Positions 23,050 through 32,038 of a stretch of 40,657 bases of DNA are shown one piece after another; within the stretch, counting starts at the first letter, position 1, and each line of letters opens with the position of its first letter. The stretch comes from Eubacteriales bacterium (GTDB taxonomy: Bacteria; Bacillota; Clostridia; Oscillospirales; Oscillospiraceae), in contig JAUNND010000013.1 of the NCBI GenBank assembly GCA_030531595.1, positions 1-40,657 of the forward strand. Reading direction: 5' to 3'. The notes under the pieces were generated by a model. The model did not search any database. It was not told the origin of the DNA and saw only the letters and a program-made list of their open reading frames with translations. The position numbers and the translations under genes were made by a program.

Positions 23050-24957
23050 TTATTTAAGAGATTTTTTTAATAAGACACGTGAGTCACCGACAAGCTTAGA
23101 GGCGCGGCAGACATCAAAATAATCAAGATACATCTGCGCGAATTTTCTTGAAACGCCGAACGCCGTGCGGAAATCGCCGATGGCGACAGTATCGGAGTTT
23201 TCAAACATGGAGACAAACAGATCAAACGCCTGCTTGCAGTATTTGGCGTGGACGGTGACATTCGGGTTGAGGGCGACAAGTATGCCGTCCTTTATCATCC
23301 TTGTCATGACCTGCTTGCAAAGCTTCTGTTTGAGACCGAATATTTCCATCGTGTCCTTGTTGAGCGGTGCTTCAACGCCGCATTTGAGGAAGTAATCCTC
23401 AAGATCCTTCTGCATTGTGACCTGCTCGTCGGAGAAGTTGGTCTGGAAGCTGGCGAGTGCGACGGTGTTGCCGTCAATACGGAGCTTGCCCTTGTCGGCA
23501 AAATAGCTGAGTACAGCATCGGCGTTGCCGGTCGCTTTGGCGAAGGCACGTTCACGCAGCTCACCGAGGCGCATACCCTCCATGAGAGAGTGCTCCTCGT
23601 GGTGCTTTTTCAAAAGCTCCTCCACTCTGTTCCACTGAGTATCAAGCGTCTTTTTCGTGATATACGCGCCCTTTATCTTCACGGTCTCGCCGCTCTGCTG
23701 CACCTGCTGAATGGCGGTATGCACCTGCTTGGCGGACAGTCCGCTGAGTGAAAGCAGTTCATCCTCCTTGATAAGCTCATAGCCCGCGTCATCGATCATC
23801 TGGAACACACGCTCTTTCGGCTCGGAGTCAAGCCGGTCAAGACGGGCGATGGTATCGGGGTCGTTTCGCTTTAAGCGGCGTTTTTTCATGTCAAGGATAA
23901 TGCCGCCGCCGACAGTTGTCATGGGTGAGAAGAAACGGACGATGAAGCGGTCAAGGTTTCTCGCAACGATGGTATCGTCCTTAAAATTGAACTGTGCATA
24001 ACACGTCTCTCCCGGCAAAAGCTCGTTTCTGTCAAGAAGTCTGACCTTGCAGACCTTCTCCTGCGTGCCCTCGTAGAAGTGCAGGAAGGAGTAATTCTTC
24101 ACGACAAAGGGAGAGTCCTTTGTAAGTTCAAGCTTGACGGTTATCTGATCGGTGATAAGCATAGAGTCGGGCTGAGCGATGGTGCAGCCCTTTTCGATCT
24201 CATCCTTATCAATACCGGCAAGGTTGATGGCGACGCGCATACCCGCCTCGACCTCGTCCTGCTTTACATCGTGGTTCTGAAGCTCTCTGACCTTGGCGGT
24301 CTTGCCGTCGGGGTATATCGTGACTTCATCGCCCGGGTGAAGCGTACCGTCAATAAGTGTGCCGGTGACGACCGTGCCGAAACCCTTTACGGAAAATACG
24401 CGGTCAACGGGCAGTCTGAAAGGCTTGTCGGTCGTGCGGGCGGGGGAAGTCTCGACCATTTCAACGATCTTTTCTTTCAGCTCGTCAATGCCCTGTCCGG
24501 TGTAAGAGGACACCGGAACCATAGGAGCGTTCTCAAGGAAGGTGCCCTGAACGGCCTCGGCGATGTCATCCTTGACGACCTCGAGCCATTCTTCATCAAC
24601 CATGTCGCACTTGGTTATGACGATAATGCCGTTTTTTACCTTGAGCATGGAGAGAATATCCAGATGCTCCTTTGTCTGGGGCATACATCCCTCGTCGGCG
24701 GCAATGACCATGAGCACAACGTCAATGCCCGTTGCGCCGGTGAGCATATTGCGGATAAGCTTTTCATGTCCCGGGACGTCAACTATGGACGCGGTCATGC
24801 CGTTCGGCAATACGAGCTGAGCAAAACCGATCTGAATGGTAATGCCGCGCTTCTGTTCTTCCTTCAAGCGGTCTGTGTCAACGCCGGTCAGAGCCTTTGT
24901 CAGACAGGTCTTGCCGTGGTCAACGTGACCGGCTGTACCGATAACTATATGCTTCAT
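23050..24957 (-). CDS. selB: Selenocysteine-specific translation elongation factor
   Basis: A 635-residue GTPase that brings Sec-tRNA to UGA codons marked by a SECIS. The N-terminal EF-Tu-like part has G1 GHVDHGKT (residues 10-17), G3 DVPGH (60-64) and G4 TKCD (115-118). The C-terminal third holds winged-helix repeats that bind SECIS RNA. Length matches SelB (about 610-640). Its ATG overlaps the selA stop by 4 bp. Confidence 0.96.
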   Translation of the reverse strand: MKHIVIGTAGHVDHGKTCLTKALTGVDTDRLKEEQKRGITIQIGFAQLVLPNGMTASIVDVPGHEKLIRNMLTGATGIDVVLMVIAADEGCMPQTKEHLDILSMLKVKNGIIVITKCDMVDEEWLEVVKDDIAEAVQGTFLENAPMVPVSSYTGQGIDELKEKIVEMVETSPARTTDKPFRLPVDRVFSVKGFGTVVTGTLIDGTLHPGDEVTIYPDGKTAKVRELQNHDVKQDEVEAGMRVAINLAGIDKDEIEKGCTIAQPDSMLITDQITVKLELTKDSPFVVKNYSFLHFYEGTQEKVCKVRLLDRNELLPGETCYAQFNFKDDTIVARNLDRFIVRFFSPMTTVGGGIILDMKKRRLKRNDPDTIARLDRLDSEPKERVFQMIDDAGYELIKEDELLSLSGLSAKQVHTAIQQVQQSGETVKIKGAYITKKTLDTQWNRVEELLKKHHEEHSLMEGMRLGELRERAFAKATGNADAVLSYFADKGKLRIDGNTVALASFQTNFSDEQVTMQKDLEDYFLKCGVEAPLNKDTMEIFGLKQKLCKQVMTRMIKDGILVALNPNVTVHAKYCKQAFDLFVSMFENSDTVAIGDFRTAFGVSRKFAQMYLDYFDVCRASKLVGDSRVLLKKSLK

Positions 24958-26351
24958 GCCTTACCTCCCGTAAGCTCCGCCATTGCAGAGGCGATCTCAA
25001 GAATATCATCATCGGTGATGGTTCTTGCGGAAAATACCATATTGCCTTTATTGGTGCGTACTATAATAGGAACTCTGCGCTTTCTGAGTGCTTTCTCAGC
25101 AGCTAAAACATCAAGCCACGGAATACTTACCGCAACGCCCCAGCCCTCAAATTCGGCACCGGGCAGAGAGCCGCCGCCAGCCTCGTCGATAAGGGGCATA
25201 AGCTCACACTCGCACTCCGGCGCGTACTCGGTGATTTTTGCTTTAAGCCTTTCCGCAATCAGCTTACATTCGTCAGCATCCATGGAAAGCATTCTGATAA
25301 CGGGAATTCTCTCCTTGGCAAGAGTGATGTCGGCGCAGTACTGCAAGGTCGCCTCGACTGCGGCGAGGGAGAGCTTGTCAATTCTCAGCATTCTTGTGAG
25401 CTGGTTTTTCTTTATCTTTTCAATATATTCCTTTTTGCCTATGAGTATGCCGCACTGAGCGGAGCCGAAAAGCTTGTCGCCGGAGAAGCACACAACGTCC
25501 GCCCCGTCGCGGAGGCACTGGAACACGGCGTAGCCCTCCTTCACGCCGAGGGTCTCCTTTGTGAACATGAAGCCGCCGCCGAGGTCGTAGAGAAGCATGG
25601 CACCGGCGGCATCCGCGATCTTGCGAAGCTCCGGCACGTCAACGGACTCCGTAAAGCCGTTCATGACAAAATTGCTGGTGTGAACCTTCAACAAAACCTC
25701 CGCGCCGTTTTCACAGGCGCGTTCATAGTCGTAGGGGTGGGTCTTGTTGGTCGTGCCTATCTCCATAAGCTCCGCGCCGGATTCGCGCATAATCTCGGGA
25801 ACTCTGAACGAGCCGCCGATCTCCACAAGCTCACCGCGGGAAACGGCAGTCTTTTTGCCCTTGGCAAGCGTGTTGAGCATGAGAAAAACAGCCGCAGCGT
25901 TATTGTTGACGACCATAGCCGCTTCCGCGCCGGTCAGACGGCAGAGAAGCTTTTCGATATGTGTATAACGGCTGCCGCGAGCACCCTCGTTGAGGTCGTA
26001 TTCAAGGTTGCAGTAGCCCTTGGAAACGCTTGCCACGTGCTCCGCGACCGACTCACCCAGCGGGGCGCGGCCTAAGTTCGTGTGCAGGACGACACCGGTG
26101 GCGTTGATAACACGTTTCAGGGAGTAGTAACCGTTATTGTCAAGGCGGTCAAGAAGCTCCGTCTCGATCTCTCCGATCGACGGTATGGCGTCGATCAGAC
26201 CCTTTAACGCCGCGTTTCTCAGCTCATCCATGTAGGCTGATGCCACGGATTTTATCAATGCCTGCGGGTGGCGCTCCCTTGCTCCCACAAGCGCGGGTCT
26301 TCCGAGAAGCACATCAATTTTAGGTATGCGGCGAAGAATATCATTTCCCAT
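24954..26351 (-). CDS. selA: L-seryl-tRNA(Sec) selenium transferase
   Basis: A 465-residue PLP enzyme that converts seryl-tRNA(Sec) to selenocysteyl-tRNA(Sec) using selenophosphate. The PLP lysine is Lys293 in CFSGDKLFG; VINATGVVLHTNLGRAPL (residues 81-98) is a typical family stretch. Length matches. It is first in the operon, with AAAGGAACG before the ATG and a good promoter upstream. selD and the tRNA(Sec) gene selC, both required, are not in the window. Confidence 0.96.
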   Translation of the reverse strand: MGNDILRRIPKIDVLLGRPALVGARERHPQALIKSVASAYMDELRNAALKGLIDAIPSIGEIETELLDRLDNNGYYSLKRVINATGVVLHTNLGRAPLGESVAEHVASVSKGYCNLEYDLNEGARGSRYTHIEKLLCRLTGAEAAMVVNNNAAAVFLMLNTLAKGKKTAVSRGELVEIGGSFRVPEIMRESGAELMEIGTTNKTHPYDYERACENGAEVLLKVHTSNFVMNGFTESVDVPELRKIADAAGAMLLYDLGGGFMFTKETLGVKEGYAVFQCLRDGADVVCFSGDKLFGSAQCGILIGKKEYIEKIKKNQLTRMLRIDKLSLAAVEATLQYCADITLAKERIPVIRMLSMDADECKLIAERLKAKITEYAPECECELMPLIDEAGGGSLPGAEFEGWGVAVSIPWLDVLAAEKALRKRRVPIIVRTNKGNMVFSARTITDDDILEIASAMAELTGGKA

Positions 26352-26424
26352 GTCGGTCGTTCCTTTTAAGTGTCATATTATCAATAAAAAAGCAGATATA
26401 AACGTATACGCTGTCCCGTTAGCT

Positions 26425-26453
26425 ATTCTACTTGATTATGAACACTTTTTCAA
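26425..26453 (-). promoter_or_regulatory. Promoter for the selenium operon
   Basis: On the minus strand TTGAAA (26448-26453) and TAGAAT (26425-26430) are spaced by 17 bp, about 75 bp before the selA ATG. It would drive selA through the ThiF-like gene. Confidence 0.75.
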
Positions 26454-26502
26454 TATTTTTTTCCAAATTCACCGGCAGCGGCGGATAATTCCATACATGA
26501 AG

Positions 26503-26534
26503 ACGCAGCCGCATCCCGTGGGACGCGGCTGCGT
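26503..26534 (-). terminator. Strong GC-rich hairpin after the secreted-protein gene
   Basis: ACGCAGCCGC (26503-26512) pairs with GCGGCTGCGT (26525-26534), and the stem can extend inward through TCC/GGA. No U-run follows on either strand, so termination is not certain. It lies between the 26600-27325 gene and the selA promoter and may insulate them. Confidence 0.45.
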
Positions 26535-26599
26535 TGTCATCTTCAATAAAAAACCGATCTTTTTCACTCTGCTCCAACTGTTGACACAGAGTCTTTCTG

Positions 26600-27325
26600 T
26601 TATCCGACATTATGATTTGTCCCGACAACGAGCGCCACCTGACCGATGAACTGTGCGATCTGAACATACATCGGCACGCCCTCCTGATCTCCGTCAAAGA
26701 AAACCGTGAGGTAATAGTTGTTCAGGGGCATATCCTTCAAAAGCGTCTCGCCGCCGACGGCTTCGAACTCTCCGTACATTTCATCCTTCGTACCGCTGAG
26801 AGTATAGCCGTCAAAGCCCCAGTATTCCGCGAGCAGAGAGCAGAACCGATCGACCGTCAGCTCGGCGGGGAAAATGTCCTCGAAATTGTCGTAAAAATAA
26901 AACGTCCGGTCATCCTGTTCCAGTTCCCGCACAGGCTCTCTTTCCGCGTCCGGCTCGGCGATCACCGTGAAAAACGAAAGTTTTCCGGTATCTGCGTCAA
27001 CGCAGATATTCCCGCTGTATTTCACTTCATCGCTTTCCTCATTCCCGAACCAGCGTACCTCATAGCGGTGAGGAAACTTTCTGCCGAACCATGAGTCATC
27101 TCCGGTGTGCGCTTCATAATCATATATGTCGTCGGCGTCACCTGTAAACTCTACCTTTTCGGAGAGGATTCCCATTTCTTTCAGTGCTTCGATCTCACGC
27201 AGAGCAGCTTCCTGCGCCGTCTCTTCGGTCACTTTTATCTCCGCGGACGCGGCAGATGAAAGCAGGCTCAGAATAAGTGTCAGCATGAGAATTGTTCCTG
27301 CAAGCTTTTTTGTTTTGCGTTTCAT
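26600..27325 (-). CDS. Secreted protein of unknown function
   Basis: A 241-residue protein with a clear signal peptide (basic MKRKTKK, a hydrophobic stretch to residue 24, then cleavage near ASA-E). The mature part is acidic and rich in Asp, Glu, Tyr and Phe, with no domain I recognise; segments such as KYSGNICVDADTGKLSFF recall PepSY/YpeB-like repeats, but weakly. I start at ATG 27325, with GGAGG upstream, and not at 27355. It is probably monocistronic. Confidence 0.65.
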   Translation of the reverse strand: MKRKTKKLAGTILMLTLILSLLSSAASAEIKVTEETAQEAALREIEALKEMGILSEKVEFTGDADDIYDYEAHTGDDSWFGRKFPHRYEVRWFGNEESDEVKYSGNICVDADTGKLSFFTVIAEPDAEREPVRELEQDDRTFYFYDNFEDIFPAELTVDRFCSLLAEYWGFDGYTLSGTKDEMYGEFEAVGGETLLKDMPLNNYYLTVFFDGDQEGVPMYVQIAQFIGQVALVVGTNHNVG

Positions 27326-27389
27326 GTGTGCCTCCTTGAACTGTAATGATGACATTAAGACGGATTTTCAGGGAAAAAGTTCCATAAAA

Positions 27390-27413
27390 AAGAGCCGCCC
27401 GCAGACAGCTCTT
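27390..27413 (-). terminator. Terminator of the zinc-ribbon protein gene
   Basis: AAGAGC (27390-27395) pairs with GCTCTT (27408-27413); on the minus strand T6 follows. It ends the transcript from 27955. Confidence 0.65.
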
Positions 27414-27430
27414 ATATACGTATATTCTGG

Positions 27431-27955
27431 TCAGAACGGCATTTCCTCGTCGTCTTTCCCGTCTTCCAGAGAGTCAAGATCAAATTCAAGGTTTTCGCCG
27501 CACTTGGGACATTCGATGGAGCCGACCTCAAGAGTCTCCTCGTCAAAGGTTATCTCCTCGCCGCACTTGGGGCACTTCACGTCGTAAATAACGCCGTCGT
27601 ACTCCATTTCCTCGTAGTCATCGTCATCCCAGCTGTCGTCATATTCGCTGCCGCAGCCGGAGCAGCAGGAGCAGTTCCCGTCGCAGTCCTCAAAGTCCTC
27701 GTCGTCGAGCTTTTCCATGTCCTCGGGCATGTCCAGATCGCACGTCAGCTCTTCCAGATAGCTCAGCTCGTCGCCGATCTCGTCCAGAGTGTCCGCGTAA
27801 TCCATGCAGGTGTCCTGAAGGTCTTCTATTTCGTGCGCCATGTCGGAAACCAGATCACACAGAGCACCCCACAGCTTGCCTTCCTTGCTCTCGGGGTCGA
27901 TACCCAGACCGTCTGTAAGTCCTTTCAGATATGCAGCCTTTTCAACAACCGTCAT
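27431..27955 (-). CDS. CD1247-like protein with acidic linker and zinc ribbon
   Basis: A 174-residue protein. Residues 1-70 form a helical domain (VVEKAAYLKGLTDGLGID onward) typical of the CD1247 N-terminal domain found across Clostridia. Then comes a very acidic linker with a Cys cluster (CDGNCSCCSGCG), and a zinc ribbon made of two CPKCGE motifs. Metal binding is likely; the role is unknown. I start at ATG 27955, with GGAGG upstream, and not at the longer frame from 27991. Confidence 0.75.
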   Translation of the reverse strand: MTVVEKAAYLKGLTDGLGIDPESKEGKLWGALCDLVSDMAHEIEDLQDTCMDYADTLDEIGDELSYLEELTCDLDMPEDMEKLDDEDFEDCDGNCSCCSGCGSEYDDSWDDDDYEEMEYDGVIYDVKCPKCGEEITFDEETLEVGSIECPKCGENLEFDLDSLEDGKDDEEMPF

Positions 27956-28040
27956 TTTGAAAACCTCCATTGAAGCATAAGGGAGACGCAAAGAGACGCC
28001 TCCCCTATTTTTTTACAATTATACGCGCTTTGAAATGAAA

Positions 28041-28598
28041 TTATGCGCGGGACAGATACTCACCGGTACGGGTGTCGATCTTGATCATTTCGCCCTCTTC
28101 GATGAAGAGAGGAACCTTGATCTCGGCGCCGGTCTCAACAGTGGCGGGCTTGGTCGCGTTGGTAGCGGTGTTGCCTGCAAAGCCGGGGTCGGTCTTGGTG
28201 ACCTGAAGCTCCACGAAGAAGGGAGGCTCCACATTGAAGACTTTTCCCTTGTAGGAGTAGATGGTGCACTCCATATTCTCTTTGACGAACTTGAAGTTGT
28301 CGCCGAGGACGGAACCGTCCACGGGCTCCTGCTCGTAGGTCTCGGGGTTCATGAAGTAGTAGAGATTGCCGTCTGCGTACAGATATTCCATGGTCTGACG
28401 CTCAACGGTGGCATTCTCGAACTTTGCGGTGGGGTTGAAAGAAGTTTCGGTGACGGCGCCGGTGATGACGTTCTTCATCTTGGTACGCACAAAGGCTGCG
28501 CCCTTGCCGGGCTTGACATGCTGGAACTCAACGACCTGCATGACATTTCCGTCCATCTCAAAGGTAACGCCGTTTCTGAAATCGCCTGCTGTAATCAT
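28041..28598 (-). CDS. efp: Translation elongation factor P
   Basis: A 185-residue protein with three beta-barrel domains that relieves ribosome stalling at polyproline runs. The domain I loop [10 protein letters not shown] carries Lys32, the residue modified in many bacteria. Length matches the family. The upstream promoter is well formed, and the ribosome site GGGAGGACC precedes the ATG. Confidence 0.97.
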   Translation of the reverse strand: MITAGDFRNGVTFEMDGNVMQVVEFQHVKPGKGAAFVRTKMKNVITGAVTETSFNPTAKFENATVERQTMEYLYADGNLYYFMNPETYEQEPVDGSVLGDNFKFVKENMECTIYSYKGKVFNVEPPFFVELQVTKTDPGFAGNTATNATKPATVETGAEIKVPLFIEEGEMIKIDTRTGEYLSRA

Positions 28599-28639
28599 AA
28601 AATGGTCCTCCCATATAAGTTTGCATATTCAACTTGTTT

Positions 28640-28668
28640 ATTTTACAGTATTCCCGTAAATTTTGCAA
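28640..28668 (-). promoter_or_regulatory. Promoter for efp
   Basis: On the minus strand TTGCAA (28663-28668) and TAAAAT (28640-28645) are spaced by 17 bp, about 40 bp before the ATG at 28598. Confidence 0.65.
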
Positions 28669-28741
28669 TAGGTTTTGTCAATTTTTTTCTTGCCGGATAA
28701 AAAAGTCGAAAGAGGATACATCTATAAAAAGAGAAACGCCC

Positions 28742-29128
28742 TTATTTTTCTTCTCCCGTCACGATCAGCGGACGGATTTTCTCCATACGTCCCTCTCCTA
28801 TGCCGTCCACTTTCATTATGTCCTCGATTTCCTCAAAGCATCCGTTTTCTTCCCTGTATGCGATTATCCTTCCGCTCAGCTCCTCGCCGATCCCGGGCAG
28901 AAGCGCGAGGCGGGCTGCGTCGGCGGTATTGATATTGACGGTCTCCCCGGGAAGGAGCTCGATATACCCTTCGGCGGAGAGCAAAGCACCCTCCGGCGGC
29001 GCGGTATCGTATTCCCGTTGAACGATGATATTCTCGCCTTTTTCGACGTTCTCCAGAGAAAAGCAAATGACGGAACACGCAAGAAGGACTGCTCCGGCGA
29101 GCAGATATGTATACAGTTTTTTCACCAT
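28742..29128 (-). CDS. ComEA-like helix-hairpin-helix DNA-binding protein
   Basis: A 128-residue protein with an N-terminal membrane anchor (residues 4-24), a short linker, and a C-terminal HhH DNA-binding domain starting VNINTADAARLALLPGIG (residues about 64-81) and ending VDGIGEGRMEKIRPLI. ComEA binds incoming DNA during natural transformation. This version lacks the longer SLBB-type linker of Bacillus ComEA. No other com genes are present in the window. It is divergent from dacF. Confidence 0.82.
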   Translation of the reverse strand: MVKKLYTYLLAGAVLLACSVICFSLENVEKGENIIVQREYDTAPPEGALLSAEGYIELLPGETVNINTADAARLALLPGIGEELSGRIIAYREENGCFEEIEDIMKVDGIGEGRMEKIRPLIVTGEEK

Positions 29129-29153
29129 TTATTGCCTCCGATACAGCTCGCTC

Positions 29154-29182
29154 TTGCTTTTTACGGTCAAAAACCTTATAAT
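29154..29182 (+). promoter_or_regulatory. Promoter for the D,D-carboxypeptidase gene
   Basis: TTGCTT (29154-29159) and TATAAT (29177-29182) are spaced by 17 bp, 52 bp before ATG 29235. Confidence 0.65.
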
Positions 29183-29234
29183 AAACAAATATAAGCTATA
29201 CTATACCACATTCCTGAAAAAATGGGAGAGCAAA

Positions 29235-30791
29235 ATGAAAAAAATCCGTTTCTTTCCCCTGACTCTTCTGCTGTGTCTGATCCTGTCCTGCATTACGCCG
29301 GCAGCTTTCGCGCTGGATGACCCCGAGCTGCCCGCCGAGGCGGTGCTGCTTGCCGATCTTGACACAGGAGAAATACTGTACGAAAAAAATATGGACGAGC
29401 GGCGTTCGCCCGCAAGCCTTACAAAGATAATGACCGGTCTTCTGGCTGTCGAGGCGCTTGACGCGGGACAGTGCACAATGGATGACATGGTGACTGCCGG
29501 TCAGGACTGCCTGACGGGTCTGGCTGAGGACAGCTCCACCGCCGGCATCGTCCCGGGTGAGACCATGAGCTTTCGTGATCTTTTCTATTGCGCCATGCTC
29601 CACTCGGCAAACGAGACCTGCAATGTGATCGGCACGTATCTTGCCGGCAGCATCGACGCCTTTGTCGAGCGGATGAATGAACGCGCCATGGAGCTCGGCT
29701 GCACCGATACCCATTTTCTTGACACGAACGGTCTTTCCAATGAGGGACACTATACAACGGCTCATGACCTGTATCTTATCACCCGCGAGGCGATCAAGCA
29801 TCCCGAGTTCATGACGGCTGTCAACACCGTGTACTACGACACCGCCGCCACCAATGTTTCGGCTCCGCGCTCCATGTATAACTCCAACGCCCTTCTCACC
29901 ACCGGCGGATATTACGGAGACAAATACCTCTATGACGGCGCGGCAGGCGTAAAGACCGGTTATACGAGAGCCGCGGGCTACTGCCTTGTCTCGACTGCCC
30001 AGAGAAACAGCATCAACGCCATCGCCATCGTCATGGGCTGCAAGGGTCAGCTCAATTCGGATGCGAACTGGGACGGAAGGTTTTATAACTTCGATGCTTC
30101 CATTACTCTCTATGAATGGCTGTTTGACAACTTCTCCTACCGAACCATTCTTGAATCCGCCACCTTCGGGGAAAAGGTCCATGTCGATCTCGCCGCCGGG
30201 GACGGCATGACGACCCTCCGTCCGCAGGGAGATGTGACCGTCCTGCTGCCCAATGACGTCACGGATGACGATATTGAGACGAATGTGACCGTATTCGACG
30301 AAAAGCTTGTGGCTCCTATCAAGGCGGGGACTGTTTTAGGCGAGGTCCGCGTCAGCGCCGACGGCAGAGACTACGGCACGATAAAGCTTGTGAACAATCT
30401 CGATATCGAAATGTCGAGGATCGAGTACATCAAGCTCTGCGTCAGAAATTTCTTTGCTCAGACCTGGGTAAAGGTGATCATCGTTATCATCATTCTTATT
30501 CTGGCTGCCTATTTTGTCCTTGTGGCACAGTACCGCCGCCTCCGCAGAAAGCATCTGCGCGAGCGCAGACGTTCCGAGGCCCGAAGAAAGACAGAGCGTC
30601 AGAAGATGCGTGAGCGCCAGAGGCAGGTCGAGGCGCAGTATGAAGCGTCCATGAGCAGCGAGGCAAGACAGAGGCGGCGTGAGCGCGCAGATGCCGTTGA
30701 CGATGAACGCTATCATAAAATAGACCCCAAGGAGCGCAGAGATACGAGCGACTTTGACGAGCTGATGAACAAATTTGATAAGTATATGTAA
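29235..30791 (+). CDS. dacF: D-alanyl-D-alanine carboxypeptidase (DacF/PBP5 type)
   Basis: A 518-residue penicillin-binding protein with a signal peptide (residues 1-26). The catalytic motifs are SLTK (Ser61, Lys64), SAN and KTG (GVKTGYTRAAG). They are followed by a PBP5-like C-terminal beta domain, a transmembrane helix (about 415-437) and an unusual cytosolic tail of about 80 residues very rich in Arg, Glu and Lys. It trims pentapeptide side chains of peptidoglycan outside the membrane. The family is usually about 380-430 residues, so the charged tail is an extra. GGGAGAG precedes the ATG. Confidence 0.92.
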   Translation: MKKIRFFPLTLLLCLILSCITPAAFALDDPELPAEAVLLADLDTGEILYEKNMDERRSPASLTKIMTGLLAVEALDAGQCTMDDMVTAGQDCLTGLAEDSSTAGIVPGETMSFRDLFYCAMLHSANETCNVIGTYLAGSIDAFVERMNERAMELGCTDTHFLDTNGLSNEGHYTTAHDLYLITREAIKHPEFMTAVNTVYYDTAATNVSAPRSMYNSNALLTTGGYYGDKYLYDGAAGVKTGYTRAAGYCLVSTAQRNSINAIAIVMGCKGQLNSDANWDGRFYNFDASITLYEWLFDNFSYRTILESATFGEKVHVDLAAGDGMTTLRPQGDVTVLLPNDVTDDDIETNVTVFDEKLVAPIKAGTVLGEVRVSADGRDYGTIKLVNNLDIEMSRIEYIKLCVRNFFAQTWVKVIIVIIILILAAYFVLVAQYRRLRRKHLRERRRSEARRKTERQKMRERQRQVEAQYEASMSSEARQRRRERADAVDDERYHKIDPKERRDTSDFDELMNKFDKYM

Positions 30792-30848
30792 CATATAGCA
30801 TAGAAACCGCTGAAAAGCGGTTTCAGACTGTCGACAAACCCCAAACGC

Positions 30849-30972
30849 GTCATTCCGAACCAGTGACCGATGTCACTGGTGTGGGAATCCGTATCTCAAA
30901 AGCGTTGAAATTTCAACATTTTTCATGCGAAAACGGATTGCCACGACAGTGTGTGCACTGTCTCGCAATGAC
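30849..30972. repeat. GTCATTCC-type dispersed repeat
   Basis: The element starts GTCATTCC and ends GCAATGAC, in inverted orientation. It carries two internal hairpins, CCAGTGAC/GTCACTGG near 30860-30879 and GACAGTG/CACTGTC near 30945-30962, each followed or preceded by a GGAATCCGT/ACGGATTGCC pair. This build is typical of small non-coding intergenic repeats in Clostridia. Confidence 0.65.
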
Positions 30973-30997
30973 AGAGATGGTACTTTGTCTACACTTT

Positions 30998-31020
30998 GAA
31001 ACCGCTGAAAAGCGGTTTTT
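30998..31020 (+). terminator. Intrinsic terminator, second hairpin copy
   Basis: A 9-bp stem with GAAA loop followed by T5. It can end the dacF transcript or any transcript through the repeat. Confidence 0.65.
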
Positions 31021-31062
31021 ATGTTTTAAAAACCGATTGAAAGCCGGTAATAATCGAAATGT

Positions 31063-31096
31063 TCGATTTGAAAAATCGATAAACGTGATATATAAT
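31063..31096 (+). promoter_or_regulatory. LysR gene promoter with dyad over the -35 box
   Basis: TTGAAA (31068-31073) and TATAAT (31091-31096) are spaced by 17 bp. The dyad TCGATTT-GAA-AAATCGA (31063-31079) overlaps the -35 box and could be the site for autoregulation. Confidence 0.65.
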
Positions 31097-31131
31097 AATA
31101 TGAATGATGAAAATAAAAGTGAGGCGACGCT

Positions 31132-32034
31132 TTGAATAATATTAATCTCCGGCAGTTGGAGGTGTTTGTCACGATCGTGGAGAGGGGCAGCTTTACCGAG
31201 GCCGCGTCCACGCTCTATCTTGCCCAGTCCACCGTCAGCAGCCATATCCACGCCTTAGAGGAGGCACTGCACGTATGCCTTCTGAACAGGGAGTCAAAAA
31301 AGAAGCTTATATTGACCGAAGACGGGAAGCGTGTCTATCATTTTGCCAAGGATATCGTCGATAAATGCACACGGCTTGAATCGGAGCTTGACGGAGAAGA
31401 CCGAAAGGAGCTTGTGATCGGCGCTTCAAGCTCACCGAGTCAGGAGCTTATTCCGGCCCTGACCGCCGAATTTCTCAAAACACACCCGAACTGCTGCTGC
31501 ACTATTCTCGACGGCAACAGTGAGGAAATTCAGCAGATGCTGATCGACCATAAGATACAGCTCGGCTTTATCGGTACGAGCGATAATTTACAGACTCTTA
31601 CCTATGAGTGTGTGGCGGAGGATCATCTTGTGCTGATCACCTGCAATAATGAACACTTCCGTTCGCTGCAAGATGAAAACATCCTCGGAAAGCAGCTTCT
31701 GCGTGAGCCTTTTATTTTCCGCGAACCAAATTCCGCCACTCAGAAACACGCCGACAATTATCTCAGCTCCCTTGAGCCGGATAATGAGATAAATGTTGCC
31801 GCCTATGTCTCCAATACAAACACCATGCTCGGTCTTGTGGAAAAAGGGATCGGCGTGGCGATCGTTTCCTATCTGACAGCGAGAGAGCGTATCGAGGACG
31901 GCACGCTGCTGTACTTTGAGCTGGACAATGTACCTCTGAGCCGAAACATTTATATGGCGCGGCTGCGCAAGGGCTATATCAGCAACACAGCTAGAGAGTT
32001 TGCCGAGCTTGCACGGGACTTTCGGGAAAAATGA
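31132..32034 (+). CDS. LysR-family transcription regulator (TTG start)
   Basis: A 300-residue LysR-type protein. The N-terminal winged helix-turn-helix (residues 1-62) includes FTEAASTLYLAQSTVSSHIHALEEAL; the effector-binding domain follows from about residue 90. GAGG lies 7 bp before the TTG; no ATG is better placed. It sits just upstream of a PstSCAB-like transporter on the same strand and is its likely regulator. The sequence resembles LysR proteins annotated as linked to selenium metabolism in Clostridia, but I cannot confirm that from here. Confidence 0.85.
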   Translation: MNNINLRQLEVFVTIVERGSFTEAASTLYLAQSTVSSHIHALEEALHVCLLNRESKKKLILTEDGKRVYHFAKDIVDKCTRLESELDGEDRKELVIGASSSPSQELIPALTAEFLKTHPNCCCTILDGNSEEIQQMLIDHKIQLGFIGTSDNLQTLTYECVAEDHLVLITCNNEHFRSLQDENILGKQLLREPFIFREPNSATQKHADNYLSSLEPDNEINVAAYVSNTNTMLGLVEKGIGVAIVSYLTARERIEDGTLLYFELDNVPLSRNIYMARLRKGYISNTAREFAELARDFREK

Positions 32035-32038
32035 TAAC

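Larger units (their letters stand above)
30792..31131 (+). other. Intergenic region with duplicated terminator hairpin and repeat element
   Basis: A 340-bp gap. A GAAACCGCT-GAAA-AGCGGTTT hairpin occurs twice, at 30803-30824 and at 30998-31019; only the second is followed by T-rich DNA. Between them lies a repeat element (30849-30972). The LysR gene promoter follows. Confidence 0.7.
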
